Positions 45,036 through 52,343 of a stretch of 64,000 nucleotides of DNA are shown piece by piece. The DNA lies in NCBI GenBank assembly GCA_964400355.1, contig CAYNTO010000013.1, forward strand, positions 1 to 64,000, in the 5' to 3' direction. The stretch is from JACKAL01 sp964400355 (GTDB lineage: Bacteria > Bdellovibrionota > Bdellovibrionia > Bdellovibrionales > JAGQZY01). The notes under the pieces were generated by a model. It saw only the letters and a list, made by a program, of their open reading frames with translations, was not told the origin of the DNA and searched no databases. The first letter of the stretch is position 1. Every line of letters starts with the position of its first letter. Both the position numbers and the translations under genes were made by a program.

Positions 45036-45188
45036 GCGGATGCGGATGTGTTTTGGCTTTTTTCGTGCGTATTGCATTTCGGAGACCTCTGCTGAGCGGA
45101 AGCGTCCCCGCAGGGGCAGCAGCGAAGCAGGAGCTGTGTCTTCGAAATGCAATACGCACGAAAAAAGCCAAAACATATCCGCACCCGC
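45036..45188 (-). repeat. Foldback element copy 2: same core, different complementary arms
   Basis: A 153-nt imperfect palindrome. Left arm 45036-45081 and right arm 45143-45188 pair over 44 of 46 positions. The core at 45076-45148 is the reverse complement of copy 1's, identical except four positions, which form two compensated base pairs: CTGCTG/CAGCAG (45089-45094, 45117-45122) replaces CTGCAA/TTGCAG. The arms outside the core have no similarity to copy 1's arms. Confidence 0.9.
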
Positions 45189-45222
45189 ACGGCGAATAGA
45201 ATAAGAAAAGTGTAATGAGCGA

Positions 45223-45693
45223 TTACTGCATGAAGAAGCTAGTAAAGTAGACGCCTTTAATAAGGCCTTTGCTCAGCTGTTCGTTCACAGCCATTGAAAT
45301 ATCATCTTTAAGATAGAGCTTGCCCTGCACCGAGTGCAGATCCGCATATTTCTTTTTAGCGAGAATTCCAACGATAGCATCGCGCACGACTGCGGTTTTG
45401 GTGACCACTTCTTCGTAGCTTTTTTCGTCGGCCATTTCTAAATTGATTTCCAACTGGAGAACGTGATCTTCTTCCACATCGATAAGATTCACCGTTAAGG
45501 TTTCGAAACTGTAGATAATAGGTTTATCGCTAAAGATTTGCATGTGATGAAGGTATTCAGACACGGACATGTCTTTGGCGTCCTTTGTCGGCGGCTCCAC
45601 CAGAGGTGCGCTCAATGACATAAAGACAAGGACCACACCACCAATGACACCGATAAGATTGATACCCGCTAGGGCCATTAAACCTTTACTCAT
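45223..45693 (-). CDS. fliL: FliL-like flagellar basal body-associated protein
   Basis: A 156-residue inner-membrane protein: N-terminal helix (LMALAGINLIGVIGGVVLVFM), linker, and a periplasmic FliL domain (YSFETLTVNLIDVEEDHVLQLEINLEMADEKS, VVRDAIVGILAKKKYADLHSVQGKLYLKDDI, LIKGVYFTSFFMQ). FliL surrounds the stator and aids torque or stator engagement. No other flagellar gene is nearby, so it is either an orphan fliL or a related paralogue. ATG lies close to AGG with 6-nt spacing. Confidence 0.85.
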   Translation of the reverse strand: MSKGLMALAGINLIGVIGGVVLVFMSLSAPLVEPPTKDAKDMSVSEYLHHMQIFSDKPIIYSFETLTVNLIDVEEDHVLQLEINLEMADEKSYEEVVTKTAVVRDAIVGILAKKKYADLHSVQGKLYLKDDISMAVNEQLSKGLIKGVYFTSFFMQ

Positions 45694-45745
45694 ACTAGAC
45701 CTATCGGCGGACAGGGCCCCGACTAAAGGGGGATCCAGGGAAATA

Positions 45746-45797
45746 GACCTAGGTCCTGATAAAACTGCCTCACTCAGAGACAGTTTCTAGAAACTGT
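45746..45797. promoter_or_regulatory. Two perfect palindromes upstream of fliL
   Basis: GACCTAGGTC (45746-45755, 10 bp) and ACAGTTTCTAGAAACTGT (45780-45797, 18 bp) lie between the small gene ending at 45839 and fliL starting at 45693. The 18-bp dyad has no T-run, so it is more likely an operator than a terminator. Confidence 0.45.
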
Positions 45798-45838
45798 AAA
45801 GAAAACCAACATTTTGCTGGGGGATTCAATAAGGACTG

Positions 45839-46042
45839 CTAGTTCATGTCGTCGTCGGCAACATCGTCGAGGTCGTCGGTCTGCTCACCTTCCACACTCA
45901 GTTTTTTCGATTTGCTCGAGAGATCTTCTAAAGATTGCAAATAGCTGGCGTGGGATTTTGGATCGATTTCACCCATCTTAACGTTCAAGGTGTGTAAGCG
46001 TTTGTCGGTCTTCAAATTTTTAATGCTTTTTGAAAGGCTCAT
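45839..46042 (-). CDS. Small acidic-tailed protein
   Basis: A 67-residue protein starting at ATG 46042 with CAGGAGAG 3 nt upstream. N-terminus basic and helical (SLSKSIKNLKTDKRLHTLNVKMG), C-terminus strongly acidic (DDLDDVADDDMN). The good ribosome-binding site supports a real gene. No family recognised; cytoplasmic by composition. Confidence 0.65.
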   Translation of the reverse strand: MSLSKSIKNLKTDKRLHTLNVKMGEIDPKSHASYLQSLEDLSSKSKKLSVEGEQTDDLDDVADDDMN

Positions 46043-46160
46043 AATCTCTCCTGGAAGGCCTGATTTATCTCTCAGCTGAGGCGGCCAGTCAAGCCGGTTG
46101 GCCCCCATTTGCCCCTAAATCGGGCGAGGGGCCGAATGCTACCCCACTTTGTGGGTGGAA

Positions 46161-46913
46161 TCAGTTCCAGTATTTAGGGCCGCCCTTTTCGTCCTTATCG
46201 CGATTGACCACGAGCTTAAGGTTGCGGCGGGTCTCACCGGTTTTGCGCCAGCGGAACTGGTTTAAACGCGTCCACACCATTAAATAAATAAAGCCCGAGG
46301 CAATCCCACCCAAATGGGCCAAATTGGCAACGGAATTACTCAGCCCCGCTCCCATCAACGAGAGAGCCTCAACGCCGCCAATAATGGCCACCATGTATTT
46401 GGCCTGCATAGGAAACACTCCAAAAAAGTAAATTTGGCGGTCCCCAAAAAGCACACCGTAAGCGAGCAGCAGCGCAAAGATCGAACCCGAGGAGCCCACC
46501 ACTTGAACCGTATACACCGATGACGGACTTCCTTTAATGATGCTGTAGATGAGAACTCCGAGAACGTAAAAGATGGCGGCTCCCACTCCAGTGAGCAAGT
46601 AGTACGAAAGAAACTGGCGTGAACCCCAGCGCAATTCCAACTCCGATCCAAAGAACCACAAATTCAACATATTGAACAATATATGAAACGGCGTCGTCGC
46701 ATGCAAAAACATATAGGTCACCAGCTGCCACAGCGCTAGGCTTTCCACCACCGTGGCCGGAGTGAGTGCGAGCCATGGTCCCACGTAGTCTGTAGAGAGA
46801 ATCATTCCCTGAATTATAATTTGCACCACCAGCCAAAATGCCACGGTGACAATGGCTATTTTTTTTACCATGGGTCCGGGAATCATCAGATTGAATTGCA
46901 CGTGTCGTTGCAT
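46161..46913 (-). CDS. Rhomboid-family intramembrane serine protease
   Basis: A 250-residue polytopic protease of the inner membrane that cuts transmembrane substrates. Six hydrophobic segments. Family residues: FHILFNMLNLWFFGSELELRWG (L1/TM2 region, 22 residues shown as HILFNMLNLW plus ELELRWG), nucleophile Ser in GSSGSIFALLLAYG and His in NLAHLGGIASGFIYL. C-terminal tail is basic. It follows the methylmalonyl-CoA epimerase-like gene by 1 nt on the same strand. Confidence 0.92.
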   Translation of the reverse strand: MQRHVQFNLMIPGPMVKKIAIVTVAFWLVVQIIIQGMILSTDYVGPWLALTPATVVESLALWQLVTYMFLHATTPFHILFNMLNLWFFGSELELRWGSRQFLSYYLLTGVGAAIFYVLGVLIYSIIKGSPSSVYTVQVVGSSGSIFALLLAYGVLFGDRQIYFFGVFPMQAKYMVAIIGGVEALSLMGAGLSNSVANLAHLGGIASGFIYLMVWTRLNQFRWRKTGETRRNLKLVVNRDKDEKGGPKYWN

Positions 46914-46914
46914 A

Positions 46915-47343
46915 TTAGGCCTTCTTTTCGCTCAGCTCGATGAGCACGCCGCCCGTCGCTTTGGGATGAACAAACACCACTCGGCAGTTGTGCGCGCCCT
47001 CTTTGGGTACGTCGTTGATCAATTGAACATTTTTACTTTTTAGCTGTGCCACCAGTTCATCGAGATGTTTCACCCGCAAACATATATGATGAATGCCAGG
47101 GCCACGCTTATCGACAAACTTGCGAATTGTTCCATCGGGATCCGTGCCCTCAAGCAATTCCAAATTCACACGATTTCCAAGGCCGTAAAAAGCTGTGTTC
47201 ACTTTTTCACTGGGAACAAATTCGCGGTGGTCCTCGCTAAGGCCGAGCGCGCGATAAAAATCCCCGCCTTGGTCGAGAGCCGGCACCGCGATGCCGATGT
47301 GGTCTAATTCAAACTGAAATCGAGAGCTGTTTGTATCTTTCAC
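46915..47343 (-). CDS. Methylmalonyl-CoA epimerase-like VOC protein
   Basis: A 142-residue vicinal-oxygen-chelate protein. Two beta-alpha-beta-beta-beta units: LDHIGIAVPALDQGGDFYRALG with metal ligand His, VNLELLEGTDPDGTI with Glu, and GIHHICLRVKHLDELVAQLK with His, plus a C-terminal GGVLIELSEKK with Glu. This matches methylmalonyl-CoA epimerase, which converts the (2S)/(2R) forms in propionyl-CoA metabolism; the mutase is not in the window. GTG 47343, 1 nt after the HIT gene stop, is preferred; ATG 47394 would overlap that gene. Confidence 0.82.
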   Translation of the reverse strand: MKDTNSSRFQFELDHIGIAVPALDQGGDFYRALGLSEDHREFVPSEKVNTAFYGLGNRVNLELLEGTDPDGTIRKFVDKRGPGIHHICLRVKHLDELVAQLKSKNVQLINDVPKEGAHNCRVVFVHPKATGGVLIELSEKKA

Positions 47344-47344
47344 G

Positions 47345-48040
47345 TTATTTCCAATTTTTACTTTTCGAAGTTTTAGATCTGAGTGCTTTGCCACTTGCCG
47401 CGGCCGAGCGCTTCGATTTTTCTGTAGTTACAGATTGAACCAATTTTTTAACTTGCGTCGACGAACGCGTCGACTTGCCTGGCCCCGCACTTTTAAGAGT
47501 ACGGTACTCATCGACCAGCCTTGAAAACGTCGTCTCCACCGACTCCACAACGAGCTTGGTTTCCGCAATCAATGGAAAAAAGTTCGTGTCACCATGCCAG
47601 CGAGGAATCACATGATAATGAAGATGATCCGGAATGCCTGCGCCCGCCGCCGCGCCCAAATTGAGCCCCACATTGAGTCCCTTACAAGCATAAACTTTTT
47701 TAAGAATGCGCACCGACGCTTTTACAAGCTGGGAGATCTCCATGTCTTCGGAGGGCGTCAATTCCTCGAGGGCGCCTTCATGGCGCGTTGGCATCACCAA
47801 AACATGGCCGCTGTTGTATGGATATTTATTGAGAAGCACCATGGCCTCATTGCCCTTATAGACAACGAGTTTTTCCTCGAGGTTTTTGGTCTTGGCGGCT
47901 TCGCAAAAAACGCAAACCTCGGGAACAACTATACGGCGCACGTACTTGAGGCGCTCGGGGCGCACCACAACATCGCGTTCCTGCGGCCAAATATCCCTGA
48001 GATAAATGTCTTTGGTGGTGGGCGATTTAACGTGTTTCAT
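47345..48040 (-). CDS. HIT-family nucleotide hydrolase/transferase with basic tail
   Basis: A 231-residue histidine-triad protein. CVFCEAA near residue 43 is a zinc half-site often seen in HIT hydrolases of diadenosine polyphosphates; the core contains NSGHVLVMPTRHEGALEEL and the triad HLHYHVIPRWHGD. The last about 50 residues are Lys/Ser/Thr-rich and disordered, an extension not usual in HIT proteins. First gene of HIT-epimerase-rhomboid. Confidence 0.88.
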   Translation of the reverse strand: MKHVKSPTTKDIYLRDIWPQERDVVVRPERLKYVRRIVVPEVCVFCEAAKTKNLEEKLVVYKGNEAMVLLNKYPYNSGHVLVMPTRHEGALEELTPSEDMEISQLVKASVRILKKVYACKGLNVGLNLGAAAGAGIPDHLHYHVIPRWHGDTNFFPLIAETKLVVESVETTFSRLVDEYRTLKSAGPGKSTRSSTQVKKLVQSVTTEKSKRSAAASGKALRSKTSKSKNWK

Positions 48041-48254
48041 ATGCCAATTAGGATACTTGGCGGCCTCCCAGATGTCTATGACACAACTTCCCCCCGGGCT
48101 CTCAGACGCTCTGGAGGGCCGTTCAACCGTGACTAATTATTCGACACGCGTTGAGCGCAATTTGTTCCCGATGCCAAGGTCAGGTGGCTAACCCCATTTA
48201 TTCGCTTCTGGCGGGTTCTCTTGTTGCTCTATATGGGGGTAACGGGAGAATCTT

Positions 48255-49196
48255 ATGAAAACGATGCTTGTGGTTTTATTAATGGCGGGATCAGTTGTGG
48301 CTAATGCCGCGCAAGAAGTTGCTTTTGATTCAAAGGACACACGTCCACTGGATCAACGGCACTCTCAAACATCCGGAGTGTTTTCTAAAGTACTAACGCA
48401 CGAAGGACAGCTGTATACTGTTATGTACGAAGCGCGCCAACAGAACAGAGACATCGCCACCCGCGTGATTGCCGTCTGTTCCATTTTTAGTAAAGACTCC
48501 ATTAGTAAATGCACGCAAGAGCCTCGCACACCCACCACGATGGCTGTTTACAACAAGGCCATCGCTGAGCGCAAAAAAGGTGACTGTGCAGAAATCGCAT
48601 TGATTCACGCCGACAATATGAAAGTGCGTGCGGCCATCTCTGACTTTAACGAGAAGAAGGCCACACGTGATAGCGCCACCAACCAACGTGAAATGGCAAT
48701 CATAATGAACGGCTTGGGAAATCAAGTTGAGGCCCTCAGTGTAAAAACCAACAATCAGGCCTACGCCTCCAACGTTTCTGCATCTCGCGAACTTATGAAT
48801 CTTGTCGCCAACCGCCAAGTGCCAGAAGCTGATGCCATCCAGCACATGGTCACCAACATTAATATATTAAATGACAACTACGCTGATCTTTTATCGAAGA
48901 CCCAATGTACAAATGAACAACTTCAGGTATGCGCCATCAACAAACAAAACGGCCAAATCGTGACTCCGGGCACCCATCCCGAGGCCCAACTTGTTTACAA
49001 TGAGCTTCTGCGCCGCAAAGTCATCGAAATCAAAGCGTGTAGCCTTGCACCTCAACAACCTACGGGATCCAACTCTGGAGTGATTGCACCGGCACCACCT
49101 GCCAATCCGCCAGCAGTTATTCAACCAAAGCCAGTAGATCCAAATCCTGTAGCTGTAGATCCCAACGAAGCACTCGTAGAGCCAGTCATTCAATAA
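48255..49196 (+). CDS. Secreted helical protein with proline-rich C-terminus (paralogue A)
   Basis: A 313-residue exported protein. Signal peptide 1-19 (VVANA-AQ). Central region is helical and polar. A cysteine-spaced block TQCTNEQLQVCAINKQNG followed by VIEIKACSLA is shared in pattern with the next gene's KCAADSLVLCPYNKLGN and DLKPCNYV. The C-terminal 45 residues are Pro/Val/Asp-rich (PVDPNPVAVDPNEALVEPV). I recognise no family. Its own terminator follows, so it is not obligatorily cotranscribed with its paralogue. Confidence 0.72.
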   Translation: MKTMLVVLLMAGSVVANAAQEVAFDSKDTRPLDQRHSQTSGVFSKVLTHEGQLYTVMYEARQQNRDIATRVIAVCSIFSKDSISKCTQEPRTPTTMAVYNKAIAERKKGDCAEIALIHADNMKVRAAISDFNEKKATRDSATNQREMAIIMNGLGNQVEALSVKTNNQAYASNVSASRELMNLVANRQVPEADAIQHMVTNINILNDNYADLLSKTQCTNEQLQVCAINKQNGQIVTPGTHPEAQLVYNELLRRKVIEIKACSLAPQQPTGSNSGVIAPAPPANPPAVIQPKPVDPNPVAVDPNEALVEPVIQ

Positions 49197-49203
49197 AAAA
49201 TCT

Positions 49204-49224
49204 GAGCCGCGACTGCGGCTCTTT
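49204..49224 (+). terminator. Intrinsic terminator or attenuator between paralogues
   Basis: GAGCCGC-GACT-GCGGCTC followed by TTT, 7 nt after the stop of the upstream gene and 15 nt before the next start. Short T-run allows partial read-through. Confidence 0.7.
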
Positions 49225-49238
49225 AAAACGGGGAAAAT

Positions 49239-49949
49239 ATGTTTAAAATTTTAATAGTCACGCTACTGAGCTCTGCATCGATCGCCTCAGCCAACTCGGC
49301 GGAGGCAATCCCAGTGGATCCCAACGCCGCAGAAGAAGTCACCCTCGATGTTCAACCACAAGCAGAGATAGATTGCGCTAAAGTGTCCGCCATCAATAGT
49401 AAATACATTCTTCTAAAATACGACCTTGAGTATTTTAAAAACAATCGCTCACAAAACACATTGGATAAAAATAAATCCTTACTAGCAAATATTCTCGCAA
49501 AACTCCACAATATCACCCAGGAAATGGCCACGAACCTCAGTACCGAGGAAAAGAAGCAAAACCTGCAAAGTGTTCGCACTCTTTTGGCTTCGGTTCGCGA
49601 CGGCACCGCCGATACTCGCGATGCTGTAAACAAACAACTTCCAACGCATATCAATCAAACAAGTGCCGATTACAAAGCGCTTCTTGGGCAGAGCAAGTGC
49701 GCGGCGGATTCTTTAGTGCTGTGCCCCTACAACAAACTTGGTAATAAAATTCCCGCCGATATGACCAACATGACGAGCCGTCGCCACTACGAAATCCAAG
49801 CGCGCTTAGGCCACATCGATCTCAAACCGTGTAACTACGTCAACACGGCTGCGCCGATCGAGGACAAAGTGGATGCCATAGAACCTGAATTAGAACAAGC
49901 AGTTCCCGCAGCTCCTGGGGCTAATGAAGAAACGGTTATCGCCCAATAA
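49239..49949 (+). CDS. Secreted helical protein (paralogue B)
   Basis: A 236-residue exported protein: signal peptide MFKILIVTLLSSASIASA, acidic N-terminal stretch, helical middle (KYILLKYDLEYFKNNRSQNT), then the three-cysteine block shared with the upstream gene (KCAADSLVLC, PCNY) and an acidic/Pro-rich tail. The two genes probably arose by tandem duplication and have diverged strongly. Function unknown. Followed by a strong terminator. Confidence 0.7.
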   Translation: MFKILIVTLLSSASIASANSAEAIPVDPNAAEEVTLDVQPQAEIDCAKVSAINSKYILLKYDLEYFKNNRSQNTLDKNKSLLANILAKLHNITQEMATNLSTEEKKQNLQSVRTLLASVRDGTADTRDAVNKQLPTHINQTSADYKALLGQSKCAADSLVLCPYNKLGNKIPADMTNMTSRRHYEIQARLGHIDLKPCNYVNTAAPIEDKVDAIEPELEQAVPAAPGANEETVIAQ

Positions 49950-49991
49950 CGAAATCGCGAGGCGTCCAAACTCGCTCCCATTTTAAATAAA

Positions 49992-50025
49992 AAAAGCCTG
50001 ATGTTTCCATCAGGCTTTTGTTTTT
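49992..50025. terminator. Bidirectional terminator before rpsA's 3' end
   Basis: AAAAGCCTGATG, 4-nt loop, CATCAGGCTTTTG: 8 G-C/A-T pairs plus A/T runs on both sides, between paralogue B (+) and rpsA (-). Confidence 0.92.
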
Positions 50026-50119
50026 AAGGACACGTGAATATCCTTTTACTTTCGTCTCTTCGCAAGTCCGAGCTGCCTATAGCAGGCCGCTCTAATTGCT
50101 GCGCCTTTCGGCGCACCAA

Positions 50120-51889
50120 TTATTCTTTTCCGTCGCGGAAGCCTTTAAGCTGATCGCCAAAGACATCGCCCAAGCTCGAGTTCGCAGATTGCGAACGACG
50201 AGTGTACTCTTGAACATCGCCTTTTTCGTCGCGAAGTTTAGTAAGACGCGCGCTCAAACCGACTTTACGAGCATCTTGATCGATGCTGATAACTTCTGCT
50301 TTTACACTGTCGCCCACTTGCACGACTTCGTTCGGGTGACCGATACGGGCCGTAGAGAGTTCAGAGATGTGGATGAGACCTTCAGTTTCCGGGCTCAACT
50401 CAACGAATGCACCGAAGTCCGCAATGCGAACAACTTTAACATCGTGAGTAGTACCGATCATGAACTTCTTCTCAACATCTTGCCAAGGATCGGCTTCGAG
50501 TTGTTTAAGACCGAGCGAGAATCTCTCGTTCTCAACATCCACTCCGAGAACAACGGCGCGCACTTTCGCACCTTTCTCGAACATTTCCGACGGATGATTC
50601 ACGCGCTTCGTCCAGGAGAAATCAGAGATGTGCACGAGGCCATCGATACCATCTTCAACACCAACGAAGATACCGAAATCCGTAATCGATTTGATTTCGC
50701 CTTCGATGATCGTTCCAGGTTGGTACGTTTCTTTGATTTCGATCCAAGGGTTTGCTTGAAGCTGTTTGAGACCGAGGCTAATGCGGCGGTTCTCTTGATC
50801 AATATCAAGCACCATGGCGCGCACTTCGTCGCCGATGTTCAAAATTTGTGATGGATGTTTTACTTTTTTAGTCCAGCTCATCTCAGAAACGTGGATCAAG
50901 CCTTCTACACCTTCGCCGATTTCTACGAATGCACCGTAGTCTACGAGGCTAGTGACCTTACCAGTAACTTGTGAACCTTTAGAGTACTTCTCAGCTGTAT
51001 CGAGCCAAGGATCTCTTTGCAGTTGTTTAAGACCTAAAGACACGCGCTCTTTTTCAGAGTCGTACTTGAGAACCATAACTTCGATCTCGTCGCCCACGTT
51101 CACAACTTCGCTTGGGTGCTTGATGCGGCCCCAGCTCATGTCGGTAATGTGGAGGAGGCCATCGATGCCGCCAAGATCCAAGAATGCGCCGTACTCAGTG
51201 ATGTTTTTCACCATACCGCGAACTTTCGATCCCTCTTTCATCATGTCCATAGTTTGCGACTTCATTGTCTCGCGCTCTTGCTCAAGAAGAGCACGGCGGG
51301 AAAGAACGATGTTGCCACGTTTTTTGTTGAATTTGATAACTTTGAATTTGTACTTCTTGCCGATGTACACGTCCATGTTGCGAACCGGGCGTAGATCGAT
51401 TTGTGATCCTGGTAAGAATGCTTTTACGCCAATATCAACGCTCAAGCCGCCTTTAACTTTCGCAATAACAGTACCTTCGATGAGTTCTTGGTTTTCTGCT
51501 GCACGAGTGATGTCGTTCCATGCTTTGTACATGTCGGCTTTGTCTTTAGACAATACGATCATGCCGTTTTCGTTTTCGATTTTATCGATGAAAACTTCAA
51601 CCTGGTCACCGGGTTGTACAGAGGGTTTGCCTTCAACCATACGGAATTCGTTGATCGGAATAAGACCTTCTGATTTGTAGTTGATGTCGACAAGTACGTA
51701 GTCGCTTTGAACTTCTACAACTTTACCGGCAACAATGTCGCCCACTTTGTAATCTTGATCAGTGAGTGATTCTTGAAACATAGCGCCGAATTCTGTGGAT
51801 TCGATTTTTTTTGCGCTCATTTCCTGGAAAAGAGAATCGATCTTTTGTTTTTCCAGCTGTTTCTTTGTCAAATTTTTTGTATCTTGCAT
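50120..51889 (-). CDS. rpsA: 30S ribosomal protein S1
   Basis: mRNA-binding ribosomal protein needed for initiation on structured or weak leaders. 589 residues with six S1 OB domains: the repeats VGDIVAGKVVEV, GMVKNITEYGAFLDLGGIDGLLH, GKVTSLVDYGAFVEIGEGVEGLIH, GEIKSITDFGIFVGVEDGIDGLVH and VVRIADFGAFVELSPETEGLIH are the clear ones (each about 85 residues). ATG 51889 has AAGGA 5 nt upstream. Length is near E. coli S1 (557). It has a strong promoter at 52018-52045 and a leader of about 120 nt. Confidence 0.97.
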   Translation of the reverse strand: MQDTKNLTKKQLEKQKIDSLFQEMSAKKIESTEFGAMFQESLTDQDYKVGDIVAGKVVEVQSDYVLVDINYKSEGLIPINEFRMVEGKPSVQPGDQVEVFIDKIENENGMIVLSKDKADMYKAWNDITRAAENQELIEGTVIAKVKGGLSVDIGVKAFLPGSQIDLRPVRNMDVYIGKKYKFKVIKFNKKRGNIVLSRRALLEQERETMKSQTMDMMKEGSKVRGMVKNITEYGAFLDLGGIDGLLHITDMSWGRIKHPSEVVNVGDEIEVMVLKYDSEKERVSLGLKQLQRDPWLDTAEKYSKGSQVTGKVTSLVDYGAFVEIGEGVEGLIHVSEMSWTKKVKHPSQILNIGDEVRAMVLDIDQENRRISLGLKQLQANPWIEIKETYQPGTIIEGEIKSITDFGIFVGVEDGIDGLVHISDFSWTKRVNHPSEMFEKGAKVRAVVLGVDVENERFSLGLKQLEADPWQDVEKKFMIGTTHDVKVVRIADFGAFVELSPETEGLIHISELSTARIGHPNEVVQVGDSVKAEVISIDQDARKVGLSARLTKLRDEKGDVQEYTRRSQSANSSLGDVFGDQLKGFRDGKE

Positions 51890-52017
51890 GTACGTCCTTA
51901 GTTCCTCGGTTTTTCGTAGCCGTTTGGAATGGGCTCGATCGAACAACCGGTCTCCGAAAGAATGGCATAGTCGCAGCTTGATTGCTCCGGTGTCCACGAT
52001 GTTTAAGAGAACCGTCA

Positions 52018-52045
52018 GTTATAGGCGGTAGGCCTGTAAAGTCAA
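52018..52045 (-). promoter_or_regulatory. Candidate sigma-70 promoter of rpsA
   Basis: On the minus strand TTGACT (52040-52045), a 16-nt spacer and TATAAC (52018-52023). Predicted start near 52011 leaves a leader of about 120 nt before the rpsA ATG, room for the autoregulation known for S1. Confidence 0.62.
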
Positions 52046-52343
52046 CTCTTTAGCACCGTTTGCAGTCCATTTGGGAAGGCGTTTTTCCCGCACAACAAGG
52101 CGGGGCGATTATCACCCCATAAAATTAAAAATTCTATGAAAAATCAATAGTTTACAATCGCAAAAATAGGGATCCAGTGAGCCACCTGGAGCGCAACGAC
52201 GAGTGTGCATCTGGTTCCGAGGTGGCAGCCACGCGTTCGCGCCCACAGAATTCACTGTGAGATCCCGTGAAAATGTCCCTTCCTTAGTCGAGACGTGGAC
52301 TCGCATCTCTTGGCAGCGGCGGGAACGGTGATAGCGTAAAGAT
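52046..52343. other. 298-bp region between rpsA promoter and next gene, with structured DNA
   Basis: No gene. A GGGAAGGCGTTTTTCCC hairpin lies at about 52074-52090 and the branched candidate RNA at 52163-52266. The stretch 52267-52343 is unremarkable and must hold the promoter of the gene at 52344. Confidence 0.5.
52163..52266 (-). ncRNA. Candidate structured small RNA
   Basis: The ends pair: GGGATC-CAGTGA (52169-52180) with TCACTG-TGA-GATCCC (52252-52266), two 6-bp helices around a 3-nt bulge. Inside is a perfect 7-bp helix GCCACCT/AGGTGGC (52181-52187, 52220-52226) and a small GCG-TT-CGC hairpin, giving a three-way junction. Read on the minus strand the closing stem is followed at once by TATTTTT, as in an intrinsic terminator. 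I do not match it to 6S, SRP RNA or a known riboswitch. A plus-strand leader role for the gene at 52344 is the alternative. Confidence 0.4.

Larger units (their letters stand above)
44705..45222. other. Intergenic region carrying two foldback elements
   Basis: 518 bp between convergent genes after the terminator, with no credible gene. Two long imperfect palindromes occupy 44714-44857 and 45036-45188. Between them (44858-45035) is a pyrimidine-rich stretch with no gene that includes TCTCCGAAAT at 45020-45029, the same 10 nt that end the elements' core. Confidence 0.8.

Noticed and set aside
44705..45210. Small genes reading through the foldback elements (several 60-155 residue frames on both strands)
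   Set aside because: The frames exist because the DNA is palindromic; translations are repeats of the core in different frames, with no ribosome-binding sites.
45694..45725. Sigma-28-like promoter (TTTA-N15-GCCGATAG) directly before fliL
   Set aside because: The -35-like element is not TAAA, and the -10 would put the transcription start at the start codon. The GATAGG part doubles as the ribosome-binding site.
50952..51680. 242-residue plus-strand frame opposite rpsA
   Set aside because: Shadow of rpsA; the six S1 repeats on the minus strand are unambiguous.
52169..52266. SRP RNA, 6S RNA or tRNA at the structured site upstream of rpsA
   Set aside because: No GGAAGGAAGCAG-type SRP motif, too short for 6S, and no T-loop or anticodon-stem pattern of a tRNA.
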